Position numbers and translations under genes: made by a program. From assembly GCF_029227915.1 (NCBI RefSeq), contig NC_079888.1:8105001-8169000 (forward strand): 64,000 nucleotides of DNA. Direction: 5' to 3'. The notes under the pieces were generated by a model, which saw only the letters and a program-made list of their open reading frames with translations, did no database searches and was not told the DNA's origin. Source of the DNA: Hydractinia symbiolongicarpus. Taxonomy: Eukaryota > Cnidaria > Hydrozoa > Anthoathecata > Hydractiniidae. Positions 1 through 13,300 of this stretch are shown here, piece by piece; positions within the stretch are counted from its first letter, which is position 1; each line of letters begins with the position of its first letter.

Positions 1-66
1 TAGCTCAGTCGGTAGAGCATGAGACTGTTAATCTCAGGGTCGTGGTTTCGAGCCCACGTTGGGCGT
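1..66 (+). pseudogene. tRNA-Lys-like copy, anticodon GTT, cut by window edge
   Basis: The sequence starts at the D arm (TAGCTCAGTCGG). The anticodon loop reads CTGTTAA, so the anticodon is GTT (Asn) in a Lys-like body. The T arm reads GTTTCGAG and the tract TTTT follows directly as a Pol III terminator. The first six or seven bases lie outside the window. Confidence 0.6.
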
Positions 67-1239
67 TTTCTGATAGACTTTGAATTGCATTACCAACGCG
101 ACGTGGAGATCGCCAAGTCTCCTTCTAAGCATGAGTGCTGCCATAAACCTGGCAAAAGTTGAAGAAGTGGCTTCAAAACATTCCAATATGGTTTAGTCAA
201 TTTTAGATGAATCATCCCTTACCTCACGTGTTTCCTAAACAAAAGATTACATCAGAGTTGAAAAAGAAAGTCAGGTTCTACCGAGATTTGAATTCGGCTC
301 GCTGTATTCAAAGTCCAGAGTGCTAACCATCACACCATAGAACCGAATGTGCTACGAAGATGGGATTCAAACGCACTCGGGCAGAGCCCCATGGATTAGC
401 AGTCGATCGTCTTAACCATTCGGCCACCTCGTCTGAGTCTGTACCACGTCTACGTTGTGGAAAGCTAACATTGCTGAACCTTTTTCCAGTCACGTAACCT
501 TTTACCAGCCCAAACAGTAGGAGTACGCGAGTGGCCCAATTTTAAGTAATCTTAGGTGTGGTCAATTATTGCGTAAGTCCAAGACGGCTTTAATGGCGGC
601 ACTTATAACGAATCAGCCCGGCTAGCTCAGTCGGTAGAGCATGAGACTCTTAATCTCAGGGTCGTTGGATCGCGCCCCACGTTGAGCGTTTTAGGATAGA
701 CTAAGGATTGCATTACCAACACGCCGGGAAAATCGCCAAGTGTCCTTCTAAGCATGAGTGCTGCCACAAACCTGGTAAAAGTTGAAGAAATGACTTGAAA
801 GTATTCAAGTATGGCTTAGTCAATTTTAGATGAATCATCCCTTACCTCACGTGTTTCCTAAACAAAAGATTTCATCAGAGTTGAAAAAGAAAGTCAGGTT
901 CTACCGACTCTATCCAGCGGATCGCTGTATTCAAAGTCCAGAGTGCTAACCATCACACCATAGAACTGAATGTGCGACGAAGATGGGATTCAAACGCACT
1001 CGGGCAGAGCCCCATGGATTAGCAGTCCATCGCCTTAACCACTCGGCCACCTCGTCTGTTTCTGTACCACGTCTACTTTATGGAAAGCTAACATTGCTGA
1101 ACCTGTTTCGAGTCACGTAACCTTTTACCAGTCCAAACAGTAGAAGTACGCGTGTGGCCCATATTTAAGTAATCTTAGGTGTGGTCAATTACTGCATAAG
1201 TCCAAGACGGTTTTAATGGCGGCAACTGATAACGAGTCA

Positions 1240-1311
1240 GCCCGTCTAGCTCAGTCGGTAGAGCATGAGACTGTTAATCTCAGGGTCGTGGGTTCGAGCC
1301 CACGTTTGGCG
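1240..1311 (+). tRNA. tRNA-Lys-like body with GTT anticodon
   Basis: D arm, anticodon stem (GAGA/TCTC) and B box (GGTTCGAG) are intact and a TTTT terminator follows. The anticodon is GTT. The T loop is one base short because one C of the CCCC run is missing, so function is doubtful. Confidence 0.55.
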
Positions 1312-3108
1312 TTTTCTGATAGACTTTGATTTGCATTACCAACGCGCCGTGGAAATCGCCAAGTCTCCTTCTAAGCATGAGTGCTGCCATAAACCTGACA
1401 AAAGTTAAAGAAGTGGCTTCATAACATTCCAATATGGTTTAGTCAATTTTAGATAAATCATCACTTCCCTCACGTGTTTCTTAAACAAAACATTGAATCA
1501 GAGTTGTAAAAGAAATTCAGGTGCTACCGAGATTTGAACTCGGATCGCTGTATTCAAAGTCCAGAGTGCGAACCATTACATCATAGAACCGAATGTTGGA
1601 CGAAGATGGGATTTGCACCCACGCGGGCAGAGACCAATGGATTAGCAGTCGATCGTCTTAACCATTCGGCCACCTCGTCTGAGTCTGTACCACGTCTACG
1701 TTGTGGAAAGCTAACATTGCTGAACCTTTTTCCAGTCACATAACCTTTTACCAGCCCAAACAGTAGGAGTACGCGAGTGGCCCAATTTTAAGTAATCTTA
1801 GGTGTGGTCAATTATTGCGTAAGTCCAAAACGGTTTTAATGGCGGCACCTGATAACGAGTCAGCCCGGCTAGCTCAGTCGGTAGAGCATGAGACTGTTAA
1901 TCTGAGGGTCGTGGGTTCGAGCCCATGTTTGGCGTTTTCTGATAGACTTTGAATTCCATTACCAACGCGCCGTGGAAATCGCCAAGTCTCCTTCTAAGCA
2001 TGAGTGCTGCCATAAACCTGACAAAAGTTGAAGAAGTGGCTTCAAAACATTCCAATATGGTTTAGTCAATTTTAAATAAATCATCACTTCCCTCACGTGT
2101 TTCCTAAACAAAAGATTACATCAGAGTTGAAAAAGAAAGTCAGGTTCTACCGAGATTTGAATTCGGATCGCTGTATTCAAAGTCCAGAGTGCTAACCATC
2201 ACACCATAGAACCGAATGTGCGACGAAGATGGGATTCAAACGCACTCGGGCAGAGCCCCATGGATTACCAGTCCATCGCCTTAACCACTCGGCCACCTCG
2301 TCTGTTTCTGTACCACGTCTACTTTATGAAAAGCTAACATTGCTGAACCTGTTTCGAGTCACGTAACCTTTCACCAGCCCAAACAGTAGGAGTACGCGAG
2401 TGGCCGAGTTTTAGGTAATCTTAGGTGTGGTCAATTATTGCGTAAGTCCAAGACGGCTTTAATGGCGGCACTTATGACGAATCAGCCCGGCTAGGTCAGT
2501 CGGTAGAGCATGAGACTCTTAATCTCATTGTCGTTGGTTCGCGCCCCACGTTGAGCGTTTTCGGATAAACTAAGGATTACATTACCAACACGCCGGGAAA
2601 ATCGCCAAGTGTCCTTCTAAGCATGAGTGCTGCCACAAACCTGGTAAAAGTTGAAGAAATGACTTGAAAGTATTCAAGTATGGCTTAGTCAATTTTAGAT
2701 GAATCATCCCTTACCTCACGTGTTTCCTAAACAAAAGATTACATCAGAGTTGAAAAAGAAAGTCAGGTTCTACCGAGATTTGAATTCGGCTCGCTGTATT
2801 CAAAGTCCAGAGTGTTAACCATCACACCATAGAACCGAATGTGCTACGGAGATGGGATTCAAACGCACTCGGGCAGAGCCCCATGGATTAGCAGTCCATC
2901 GCCTTAACCACTCGGCCACCTCGTCTGTTTCTGTACCACGTCTACTTTATGGAAAGCTAACATTGCTGAACCTGTTTCCAGTCACGTAACCTTTTACCAG
3001 CCCAAACAGTAGGAGTACGCGAGTGGCCCAATTTTAAGTAATCTTAGGTGTGGTCAATTACTGCATAAGTCCAAGACGGTTTTAATGGCGGCACCTGTTA
3101 ACGAGTCA

Positions 3109-3180
3109 GCCCGGCTAGCTCAGTCGGTAGAGCATGAGACTGTTAATCTCAGGGTCGTGGGTTCGAGCCCCTGTTGGGCG
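3109..3180 (+). tRNA. tRNA-Lys-like body with GTT anticodon
   Basis: The 5' end GCCCGGC can pair with the 3' end GTTGGGC using wobbles, as in the ancestral Lys acceptor stem. The anticodon is GTT. The T stem has a CCCCTG variant on its 3' side, which breaks pairs. A TTTT terminator follows. Confidence 0.5.
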
Positions 3181-5120
3181 TTTTCTGATAGACTTTGGAT
3201 TGCATTAACAACGCGCCGTGGAAATCGCCAAGTCTCCTTCTAAGCATGAGTGCTGCCATAAACCTGACAAAAGTTGAAGAAGTGGCTTCAAAACATTCCA
3301 ATATGGTTTAGTCAATTTTAGATAAATCATCCCTTCCCTCACGTGTTTCTTAAACAAAAGGTTAAATCAGAGTTGAAAAAGAATGTCAGGTGTTACCGAG
3401 ATTTGAACTCGAATCGCTGTATTCAAAGTCCAGAGTGCGAACCATTACATCATAGAACCAAATGTTGGACGAAGATGAGATTTGCTCCAACGCGGGCAGA
3501 GCCCAATGGATTAGCAGTCGATCGTCTTAACCACTCGGCCGCCTCGTCTGCTTCTGTACCACGTCTACTTTTTGGAAACCTGACATTGCTGAACCTGTTT
3601 CGAGTCACGTAGCCTTTCACCAGCAAAAAAGGTAGGAGTACGCGAGTGGCCCAATTTTAAGTAATTTTAGGTGTGGTCAATTGTTGCGTCAGTCCAGGGC
3701 AGCTTTAATGGCGGCACCTAATAAGAAATCAGCCGGGCTAGCTCAGTCGGTAGAGCATGAAACTCTTACTCTCACGGTCGTGTGTTCGAGCCCCACGTTG
3801 AGCGTTTTCTGATAGACTTTGAATTGCATTACCACACGCCGTGGAAATCACCAAGTCTCCTTCTAAGCATGAGTGCTGTCGTAAACCTGGCAAATGTTAA
3901 AAAATGACTTGAAATCATTCAAATATGGCTTAGTTAAATTTAGATAAATCAACCCTTCCATCGCATATTTCTTAAACAAAAGATTAAGTCAGGGTTGAAA
4001 AATAAATTCAGGCACGAGCGCTGCCATAAACCTAGCAAATCTTGAAGAAATGACTTGGAAGCATTCAAATATGGTTTAGTCAATTTTAGATAAATTATCC
4101 CTTCCCTCACGTGTTTCTTAAACAAAGGATTAAATCAGAGTTGTAAAAGAAAGTCAGGTGCTACAGAGATTTTAACTCGCATCGTTGTATTCAAAGTCCA
4201 GAGTGCGAACCATTACCTCATAGAACCGAATGTGCGACGAAGATGGGGCTCGCACCCACGCGGCCAGAGCCCAATGGATTAGCACTCCATCGCCTTAATC
4301 ACTCGGCTACCTCGTCTGTTTCTGTACAACGATTACTTTATGGAAAGCTAACATTGCTGAACCTGATTCGAGTAACGCAAACTTTTACCATCCCAAACAG
4401 TAGGAGTACGCGAGTGGCCCAATTTTAAGTAATCTTGGGTGTGGTCAATTATTGCGTAAGTCAAGACGACTTTAATGGCAACACCTAATAACGAATTAGC
4501 CCCGCTAGCTCGGTCGGTAAAACATGAGACTCCTAATCTCAGGGTCGTGGGTACCAGCCCACGTTGGGCGTCTTCTGATAGACTTTGGATAGCATTACCA
4601 ACGCGCCGTGGAAATCACCAAATCTCCTTCTAAACATGAGTGCTGTTATAAACCTGACAAAAGTTGAAGAAGTGACTTGAAAGCATTCAAATATGGTTTA
4701 GTCAATTTTAGATAAATCATCCCTTCCCTCACGTGTTTCTTAAACAAAGGATTAAATCAGAGTTGTAAAAGAAAGTCAGGTGCTACAGAGATTTTAACTG
4801 GCATCGCTGTATTCAAAGTCCAGAGTGCGAACCATTACCTCATAGAACCGAATGTGCGACGAAGATGGGACTCGCATCCACGCGGCCAGAGCCCAATGGA
4901 TTAGCACTCCATCGCCTTAATCACTCGGCTACCTCGTCTGTTTCTGCACAACGACTACTTTATGGAAAGCTAACATTGCTGAACCTGATTCGAGTAACGC
5001 AAACTTTTACCATCCCAAACAGTAGGAGTACGCGAGTGGCCCAATTTTAAGTAATCTTGTGTGTGGTCAATTATTGCATAAGTCAAGACGACTTTAATGG
5101 CAACACCTAATAACGAATTA

Positions 5121-5192
5121 GCCCCGCTAGCTCGGTCGGTAAAACATGAGACTCCTAATCTCAGGGTCGTGGGTTCGAGCCCACGTTGGGCG
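5121..5192 (+). tRNA. tRNA-Lys-like body with CCT anticodon
   Basis: The anticodon loop is CTCCTAA, giving CCT (Arg type). The D arm differs from the consensus (CTCGGTCGGTAAAAC). The B box is intact but the 3' flank is GTCTTC rather than GTTTTC, so the T4 terminator present in other copies is lost. Near-identical copies start at 9145 and 13646. Confidence 0.45.
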
Positions 5193-5742
5193 TCTTCTGA
5201 TAGACTTTGGATAGCATTACCAACGCGCCGTGGAAATCACCAAATCTCCTTCTAAACATGAGTGCTGTTATAAACCTGACAAATGTTGAAGAAGTGACTT
5301 GAAAGCATTCAAATATGGTTTAGTCAATTTTAGATAAATCATCCCTTCCCTCACGTGTTTTTTAAACAAACGATTAAATCAGAGTTATAAAAGAAAATCA
5401 AGTGCTACCGAGATTTGAACTCTGATTCCTGTATTCAAAGTCCAGAGTGCAAGCCATTACATCATAGAACCGAATGTGCGACGAAGATGGGATTCGCACC
5501 CAAGCAGGCAGAACCCAATGGATTAGCAGTCCATCGCCTTAACCACTCGGCCGCCTCGTCTATTTCTGTACCACGTCTACTTTATGGAAAGCTAACATTG
5601 TTGAACCTGTTTCGAGTCACGTAACCTTTTACCAGCCCAAACAGAAGGAGTACGCGAGCGGCCCATATTTAAGTAATCTTAAGTGTGGTCAATTATTGCG
5701 TAAGTCCAAGACGGCGTTAATGGCGGCACTTATGTCGAAACA

Positions 5743-5814
5743 GCCCGGCTAGCTCAGTCGGTAGAGCATGAGACTGTTAATCTCAGGGTCGTGGGTTCGG
5801 GCCCACGTTGGGCG
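5743..5814 (+). tRNA. tRNA-Lys-like body with GTT anticodon
   Basis: D arm, anticodon stem and acceptor stem match the array consensus. The B box reads GGTTCGGG rather than GGTTCGAG. The anticodon is GTT. The 3' flank is GTCTTC, without a T4 run. Confidence 0.45.
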
Positions 5815-8800
5815 TCTTCTGATAGACTTTGGATAGCATTACCAACGCGCCGTGGAAATCACCAAATCTCCTTCTAAACATGAGTGCTGTTATAAACCTG
5901 ACAAAAGTTGAAGAAGTGACTTGAAAGCATTCAAATATGGTTTAGTCAATTTTAGATAAATCATCCCTTCCCTCACGTGTTTCTTAAACAAAAGGTTAAA
6001 TCAGAGTTGAAAAAGAATGTCAGGTGTTACCGAGATTTGAACTCGAATCGCTGTATTCAAAGTCCAGAGTGCGAACCATTACATCATAGAACCAGATGTT
6101 GGACGAAGATGAGATTTGCTCCCACGCGGGCAGAGCCCAATGGATTAGCAGTCGATCGTCTTAACCACTCGGCCGCCTCGTCTGCTTCTGTACCACGTCT
6201 ACTTTTTGGAAAGCTAACATTGCTGAACCTGTTTCGAGTCACGTAGCCTTTCACCAGCAAAAAAGGTAGGAGTACGCGAGTGGCCCAATTTTAAGTAATT
6301 TTAGGTGTGGTCAATTGTTGCGTCAGTCCAGGGCAGCTTTAATGGCGGCACCTAATAAGAAATCAGCCGGGCTAGCTCAGTCGGTAGAGCATGAAACTCT
6401 TACTCTCACGGTCGTGTGTTCGAGCCCCACGTTGAGCGTTTTCTGATAGACTTTGAATTGCATTACCACACGCCGTGGAAATCACCAAGTCTCCTTCTAA
6501 GCATGAGTGCTGTCGTAAACCTGGCAAATGTTAAAAAATGACTTGAAATCATTCAAATATGGCTTAGTTAAATTTAGATAAATCAACCCTTCCATCGCAT
6601 ATTTCTTAAACAAATGATTAAGTCAGGGTTGAAAAATAAAGTCAGGCACGAGCGCTGCCATAAACCTAGCAAATCTTGAAGAAATGACTTGGAAGCAATC
6701 AAATATGGTTTAGTCAATTTTAGATAAATTATCCCTTCCCTCACGTGTTTCTTAAACAAAGGATTAAATCAGAGTTGTAAAAGAAAGTCAGGTGCTACAG
6801 AGATTTTAACTCGCATCGCTGTATTCAAAGTCCAGAGTGCGAACCATTACCTCATAGAACCGAATGTGCGACGAAGATGGGGCTCGCACCCACGCGGCCA
6901 GAGCCCAATGGATTAGCACTCCATCGCCTTAATCACTCGGCTACCTCGTCTGTTTCTGTACAACGACTACTTTATGGAAAGCTAACATTGCTGAACCTGA
7001 TTCGAGTAACGCAAACTTTTACCATCCCAAACAGTAGGAGTACGCGAGTGGCCCAATTTTAAGTAATCTTGGGTGTGGTCAATTATTGCGTAAGTCAAGA
7101 CAACTTTAATGGCAACACCTAATAACGAATTAGCCCCGCTAGCTCGGTCGGTAAAACATGAGACTCCTAATCTCAGGATCGTGGGTACCAGCCCACGTTG
7201 GGCGTCTTCTGATAGACTTTGGATAGCATTACCAACGCGCCGTGGAAATCACCAAATCTCCTTCTAAACATGAGCGCTGCCATAAACCTAGCAAATGTTG
7301 AAGAAATGACTTGAAAGCATTCAAATATGGTTTAGTCAATTTTAGATAAATCATCCCTTCCCTCACGTGTTTCTTAAACAAAAGGTTAAATCAGAGTTGA
7401 AAAAGAATGTCAGGTGTTACCGAGATTTGAACTCGAATCGCTGTATTCAAAGTCCAGAGTGCGAACCATTACATCATAGAACCAAATGTTGGACGAAGAT
7501 GAGATTTGCTCCCACGCGGGCAGAGCCCAATGGATTAGCAGTCGATCGTCTTAACCACTCGGCCGCCTCGTCTGCTTCTGTACCACGTCTACTTTTTGGA
7601 AAGCTAACATTGCTGAACCTGTTTCGAGTCACGTAGCCTTTCACCAGCAAAAAAGGTAGGAGTACGCGAGTGGCCCAATTTTAAGTAATTTTAGGTGTGG
7701 TCAATTGTTGCGTCAGTCCAGGGCAGCTTTAATGGCGGCACCTAATAAGAAATCAGCCGGGCTAGCTCAGTCGGTAGAGCATGAAACTCTTACTCTCACG
7801 GTCGTGTGTTCGAGCCCCACGTTGAGCGTTTTCTGATAGACTTTGAATTGCATTACCACACGCCGTGGAAATCACCAAGTCTCCTTCTAAGCATGAGTGC
7901 TGTCGTAAACCTGGCAAATGTTAAAAAATGACTTGAAATCATTCAAATATGGCTTAGTTAAATTTAGATAAATCAACCCTTCCATCGCATATTTCTTAAA
8001 CAAATGATTAAGTCAGGGTTGAAAAATAAAGTCAGGCACGAGCGCTGCCATAAACCTAGCAAATCTTGAAGAAATGACTTGGAAGCATTCAAATATGGTT
8101 TAGTCAATTTTAGATAAATTATCCCTTCCCTCACGTGTTTCTTAAACAAAGGATTAAATCAGAGTTGTAAAAGAAAGTCAGGTGCTACAGAGATTTTAAC
8201 TCGCATCGCTGTATTCAAAGTCCAGAGTGCGAACCATTACCTCATAGAACCGAATGTGCGACGAAGATGGGGCTCGCACCCACGCGGCCAGAGCCCAATG
8301 GATTAGCACTCCATCGCCTTAATCACTCGGCTACCTCGTCTGTTTCTGTACAACGACTACTTTATGGAAAGCTAACATTGCTGAACCTGATTCGAGTAAC
8401 GCAAACTTTTACCATCCCAAACAGTAGGAGTACGCGAGTGGCCCAATTTTAAGTAATCTTGGGTGTGGTCAATTATTGCGTAAGTCAAGACGACTTTAAT
8501 GGCAACACCTAATAACGAATTAGCCCCGCTAGCTCGGTCGGTAAAACATGAGACTCCTAATCTCAGGATCGTGGGTACCAGCCCACGTTGGGCGTCTTCT
8601 GATAGACTTTGGATAGCATTACCAACGCGCCGTGGAAATCACCAAATCTCCTTCTAAACATGAGTGCTGTTATAAACCTGACAAAAGTTGAAGAAGTGAC
8701 TTGAAAGCATTCAAATATGGTTTAGTCAATTTTAGATAAATCATCCCTTCCCTCACGTGTTTCTTAAACAAAGGATTAAATCAGAGTTGTAAAAGAAAGT

Positions 8801-9765
8801 CAGGTGCTACAGAGATTTTAACTGGCATCGCTGTATTCAAAGTCCAGAGTGCGAACCATTACCTCATAGAACCGAATGTGCGACGAAGATGGGACTCGCA
8901 TCCACGCGGCCAGAGCCCAATGGATTAGCACTCCATCGCCTTAATCACTCGGCTACCTCGTCTGTTTCTGTACAACGACTACTTTATGGAAAGCTAACAT
9001 TGCTGAACCTGATTCGAGTAACGCAAACTTTTACCATCCCAAACAGTAGGAGTACGCGAGTGGCCCAATTTTAAGTAATCTTGTGTGTGGTCAATTATTG
9101 CATAAGTCAAGACGACTTTAAGGGCAACACCTAATAACGAATTAGCCCCGCTAGCTCGGTCGGTAAAACATGAGACTCCTAATCTCAGGGTCGTGGGTTC
9201 GAGCCCACGTTGGGCGTCTTCTGATAGACTTTGGATAGCATTACCAACGCGCCGTGGAAATCACCAAATCTCCTTCTAAACATGAGTGCTGTTATAAACC
9301 TGACAAAAGTTGAAGAAGTGACTTGAAAGCATTCAAATATGGTTTAGTCAATTTTAGATAAATCATCCCTTCCCTCACGTGTTTTTTAAACAAACGATTA
9401 AATCAGAGTTATAAAAGAAAATCAAGTGCTACCGAGATTTGAACTCTGATTCCTGTATTCAAAGTCCAGAGTGCAAGCCATTACATCATAGAACCGAATG
9501 TGCGACGAAGATGGGATTCGCACCCAAGCAGGCAGAACCCAATGGATTAGCAGTCCATCGCCTTAACCACTCGACCGCCTCGTCTGTTTTGTACCACGTC
9601 TACTTTATGGAAAGCTAACATTGTTGAACCTGTTTCGAGTCACGTAACCTTTTACCAGCCCAAACAGAAGGAGTACGCGAGCGGCCCATATTTAAGTAAT
9701 CTTAGGTGGGGTCAATTATTGCGTAAGTCCAAGACGGCGTTAATGGCGGCACTTATGTCGAAATA

Positions 9766-9837
9766 GCCCGGCTAGCTCAGTCGGTAGAGCATGAGACTGT
9801 TAATCTCAGGGTCGTGGGTTCGAGCCCACGTTTGGCG
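9766..9837 (+). tRNA. tRNA-Lys-like body with GTT anticodon
   Basis: A box and B box are intact, the anticodon is GTT, and TTTT follows immediately. The T loop is one base short. The next unit carries the same sequence at 10316-10387. Confidence 0.55.
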
Positions 9838-10315
9838 TTTTCTGATAGACTTTGATTTGCATTACCAACGCGCCGTGGAAATCGCCAAGTCTCCTTCTAA
9901 GCATGAGTGCTGCCATAAACCTGACAAAAGTTGAAGAAGTGGCTTCAAAACATTCCAATATGGTTTAGTCAATTTTAGATAAATCATCACTTCCCTCACG
10001 TGTTTGTTAAACAAAACATTAACCCAGAGTTGTAAAAGAAAGTCAGGTGCTACCGAAATTTGAACTCTGATTCCTGTATTGCAGAGCCCAACGGATTAGC
10101 AGTCCATCGCCTTAACCACTCGCCCGCCTCGTCTGTTTCTGTACCACGTCTACTTTATGAAAAGCTAACATTGTTGAACCTGTTTCGAGTCACGTAACCT
10201 TTTACCAGCCCAAACAGAAGGAGTACGCGAGTGGCCCATATTTAAGTAATCTTAGGTGTGGTCAATTATTGCGTAAGTCCAAGACGGCGTTAATGGCGGC
10301 ACTTATGTCGAAACA

Positions 10316-10387
10316 GCCCGGCTAGCTCAGTCGGTAGAGCATGAGACTGTTAATCTCAGGGTCGTGGGTTCGAGCCCACGTTTGGCG
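10316..10387 (+). tRNA. tRNA-Lys-like body with GTT anticodon
   Basis: Same sequence as the copy 550 bp upstream, so these two short units are a recent tandem duplicate. Both lack most of the Gln-like tRNA: the flank jumps from the Gln T arm straight into the middle of the Ser-like tRNA. Confidence 0.55.
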
Positions 10388-13300
10388 TTTTCTGATAGAC
10401 TTTGATTTGCATTACCAACGCGCCGTGGAAATCGCCAAGTCTCCTTCTAAGCATGAGTGCTGCCATAAACCTGACAAAAGTTGAAGAAGTGGCTTCAAAA
10501 CATTCCAATATGGTTTAGTCAATTTTAGATAAATCATCACTTCCCTCACGTGTTTCTTAAACAAAACATTAAATCAGAGTTGTAAAAGAAAGTCAAGTGC
10601 TACCGATATTTGAACTCTGATTCCTGTATTGCAGAGCCCAACGGATTAGCAGTCCATCGCCTTAACCACTCGGCCGCCTCGTCTGTTTCTGTACCACGTC
10701 TACTTTATGGAAAGTTAACATTGTTGAACCTGTTTCGAGTCACGTAACCTTTTACCAGCCCAAACAGAAGGAGTACGCGAGTGGCCCATATTTAAGTAAT
10801 CTTAGGTGTGGTCAATTATTGCGTAAGTCCAAGACGGCTTTAATGGCGGCACTTATGACGAATCAGCCCAGCTAGCTCAGTCGGTAGAGCATGAGACCCT
10901 TAATCTCAGGGTCGTTGGATCGCGCCCCACGTTGAGCGTTTTCTGATAGACTTTCGATAGTATTACCAAGGCGCCGTGGAAATCACCAAGTCTACTTCTA
11001 AGCATGAGTGCTGTCGTAAACCTGGCAAATGTTAAAAAATGACTTGAAATCATTCAAATATGGCTTAGTTAAATTTAGATAAATCAACCCTTCCATCGCA
11101 TATTTCTTAAACAAAAGATTAAGTCAGGGTTGAAAAATAAAGTCAGGCACGAGCGCTGCCATAAACCTAGCAAATGTTGAAGAAATGACTTGAAAGCATT
11201 CAAATATGGTTTAGACAATTTTGGATAAATTATCCCTTCCCTCACGTGTTTCTTAAACAAAGGATTAAATCAGAGTTGTAAAAGAAAGTCAGGTGTTACC
11301 GAGATTTGAACTCTGATTCCTGTATTCAAAGTCCAGAGTGCTAACCTTTCACAATACAACCGAATATGCATCGAAGATGGGATTCGAAATCATGCGTGCA
11401 GAGCCCAACGGATTAGCAGTCCATCGCCTTAACCACTCGGCCGCCTCGTCTGTTTCTGTACCACGTCTACTTTATGGAAAGCTAACATTGTTGAACCTGT
11501 TTCGAGTCACGTAACCTTTTACCAGCCCAAACAGAAGGAGTACGCGAGTGGCCCATATTTAAGTAATCTTAGGTGTGGTCAATTACTGCATAAGTCCAAG
11601 ACGGTTTTAATGGCGGCACCTGTTAACGAGTCAGCCCGGCTAGCTCAGTGGGTAGAGCATGAGACTGTTAATCTCAGGGTCGTGGGTGCGAGCCCATGTT
11701 GGGCGTTTTCTGATAGACTTTGGATTGCATTAACAACGCCCCGTGGAAATCACCAAATCTCCTTCTAAACATGAGTGCTGTTATAAACCTGACAAAAGTT
11801 GAAGAAGTGACTTGAAAGCATTCAAATATGGTTTAGTCAATTTTAGATAAATCATCCCTTATCTCACGTGTTTTTTAAACAAAGGATTAAATCAGAGTTG
11901 TAAAAGAAATTCAGGTGCTACCGAGATTTGAACTCGGATCGCTGTATTCAAAGTCCAGAGTGCGAACCATTACATCATAGAACCGAATGTTGGACGAAGA
12001 TGGGATTTGCACCCACGCGGGCAGAGCCCAATGGATTAGCAGTCGATCGTCTTAACCACTCGGCCGCCTCGTCTGCTTCTGTACCACGTCTACTTTATGG
12101 AAAGCTAACATTGCTGAACCTGTTTGGAGTCACGTAGCCTTTCACCAGCCTAAACAGTAGGAGTACGCGAGTGGCCCAATTTTAAGTAATCTTGGGTGTG
12201 GTCAATTATTGCGTAAGTCAAGACGACTTTAATGGCAACACCTAATAACGAATTAGCCCCGCTAGCTCAGTCGGAAGAGCATGAAACTCTTACTCTCACG
12301 GTCGTGTGTTCGATCCCTACGTTCGGCGATTTCTGATAGACTTTGAATTGCATTACCACACGCCGTGGAAATCACCAAATCTCCTTCTAAACATGAGTGC
12401 TGTTATAAACCTGACAAAATTTGAAGAAGTGACTTGAAAGCATTCAATTATGGTTTAGTCAATTTTAGATAAATCATCCCTTCCCTCACGTGTTTTTTAA
12501 ACAAAGGATTAAATCCGAGTTGTAAAAGAAAATCAGGTGCTACCGAGATTTGAACTCTGATTCCTGTATTCAAAGTCCAGAATGCGAGCCATTACATCAT
12601 AGAACCGAATGTACGACGAAGATGGGATTCGCACCCACGCAGGCAGAACCCAATGGATTAGCAGTCCATCGCCTTAACCACTCGGCTACCTCGTCTGTTT
12701 CTGTACAACGACTACTTTATGGAAAGCTAACATTGTTGAACCTGTTTCGAGTCACGTAACCTTTTACCAGCCCAAACAGAAGGAGTACGCGAGTGGCCCA
12801 TATTTAAGTAATTTTATGCGTGGTCAATTATTGCGTATGTCCAAGACGGCTTTAATGGCGGCACTTATGACGAATCAGCCCGGCTAGCTTAGTCGGTAGA
12901 GCATGAGACTCTTAATCTCAGGGTCGTTGGATCGCGCCCCACGTTGAGCGTTTTCTGGTAGACTTTCGATAGCATTACCAAGGCGCCGTGGAAATCACCA
13001 AGTCTCCTTCTAAGCATGAGTGCTGTCGTAAACCTGGCAAATGTTAAAAAATGACTTGAAATCATTCAAATACGGCTTAGTTAAATTTAGATAAATCAAC
13101 CCTTCCATCGCATATTTCTTAAACAAAAGATTAAGTCAGGGTTGAAAAATAAAGTCAGGCACGAGCGCTGCCATAAACCTAGCAAATGTTGAAGAAATGA
13201 CTTGAAAGCATTCAAATATGGTTTAGTCAATTTTAGATAAATTATCCGTTCCCTCACGTGTTTCTTAACCAAAGGATTAAATCAGAGTTGTAAAAGAAAG

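Larger units (their letters stand above)
3732..9144. repeat. 1390 bp higher-order repeats in the tRNA array
   Basis: A two-unit block (one ~767 bp unit plus one ~623 bp unit) appears at 3732-5120, 6366-7755 and 7756-9144. The three copies are almost identical, sharing private changes such as a CTCTTACTCTC anticodon arm followed by a CTCCTAATCTC arm in the next unit. The stretch around 4.6-5.7 kb is repeated again at 8.65-9.7 kb. This indicates segmental duplication of unit pairs rather than single-unit slippage. Confidence 0.85.
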
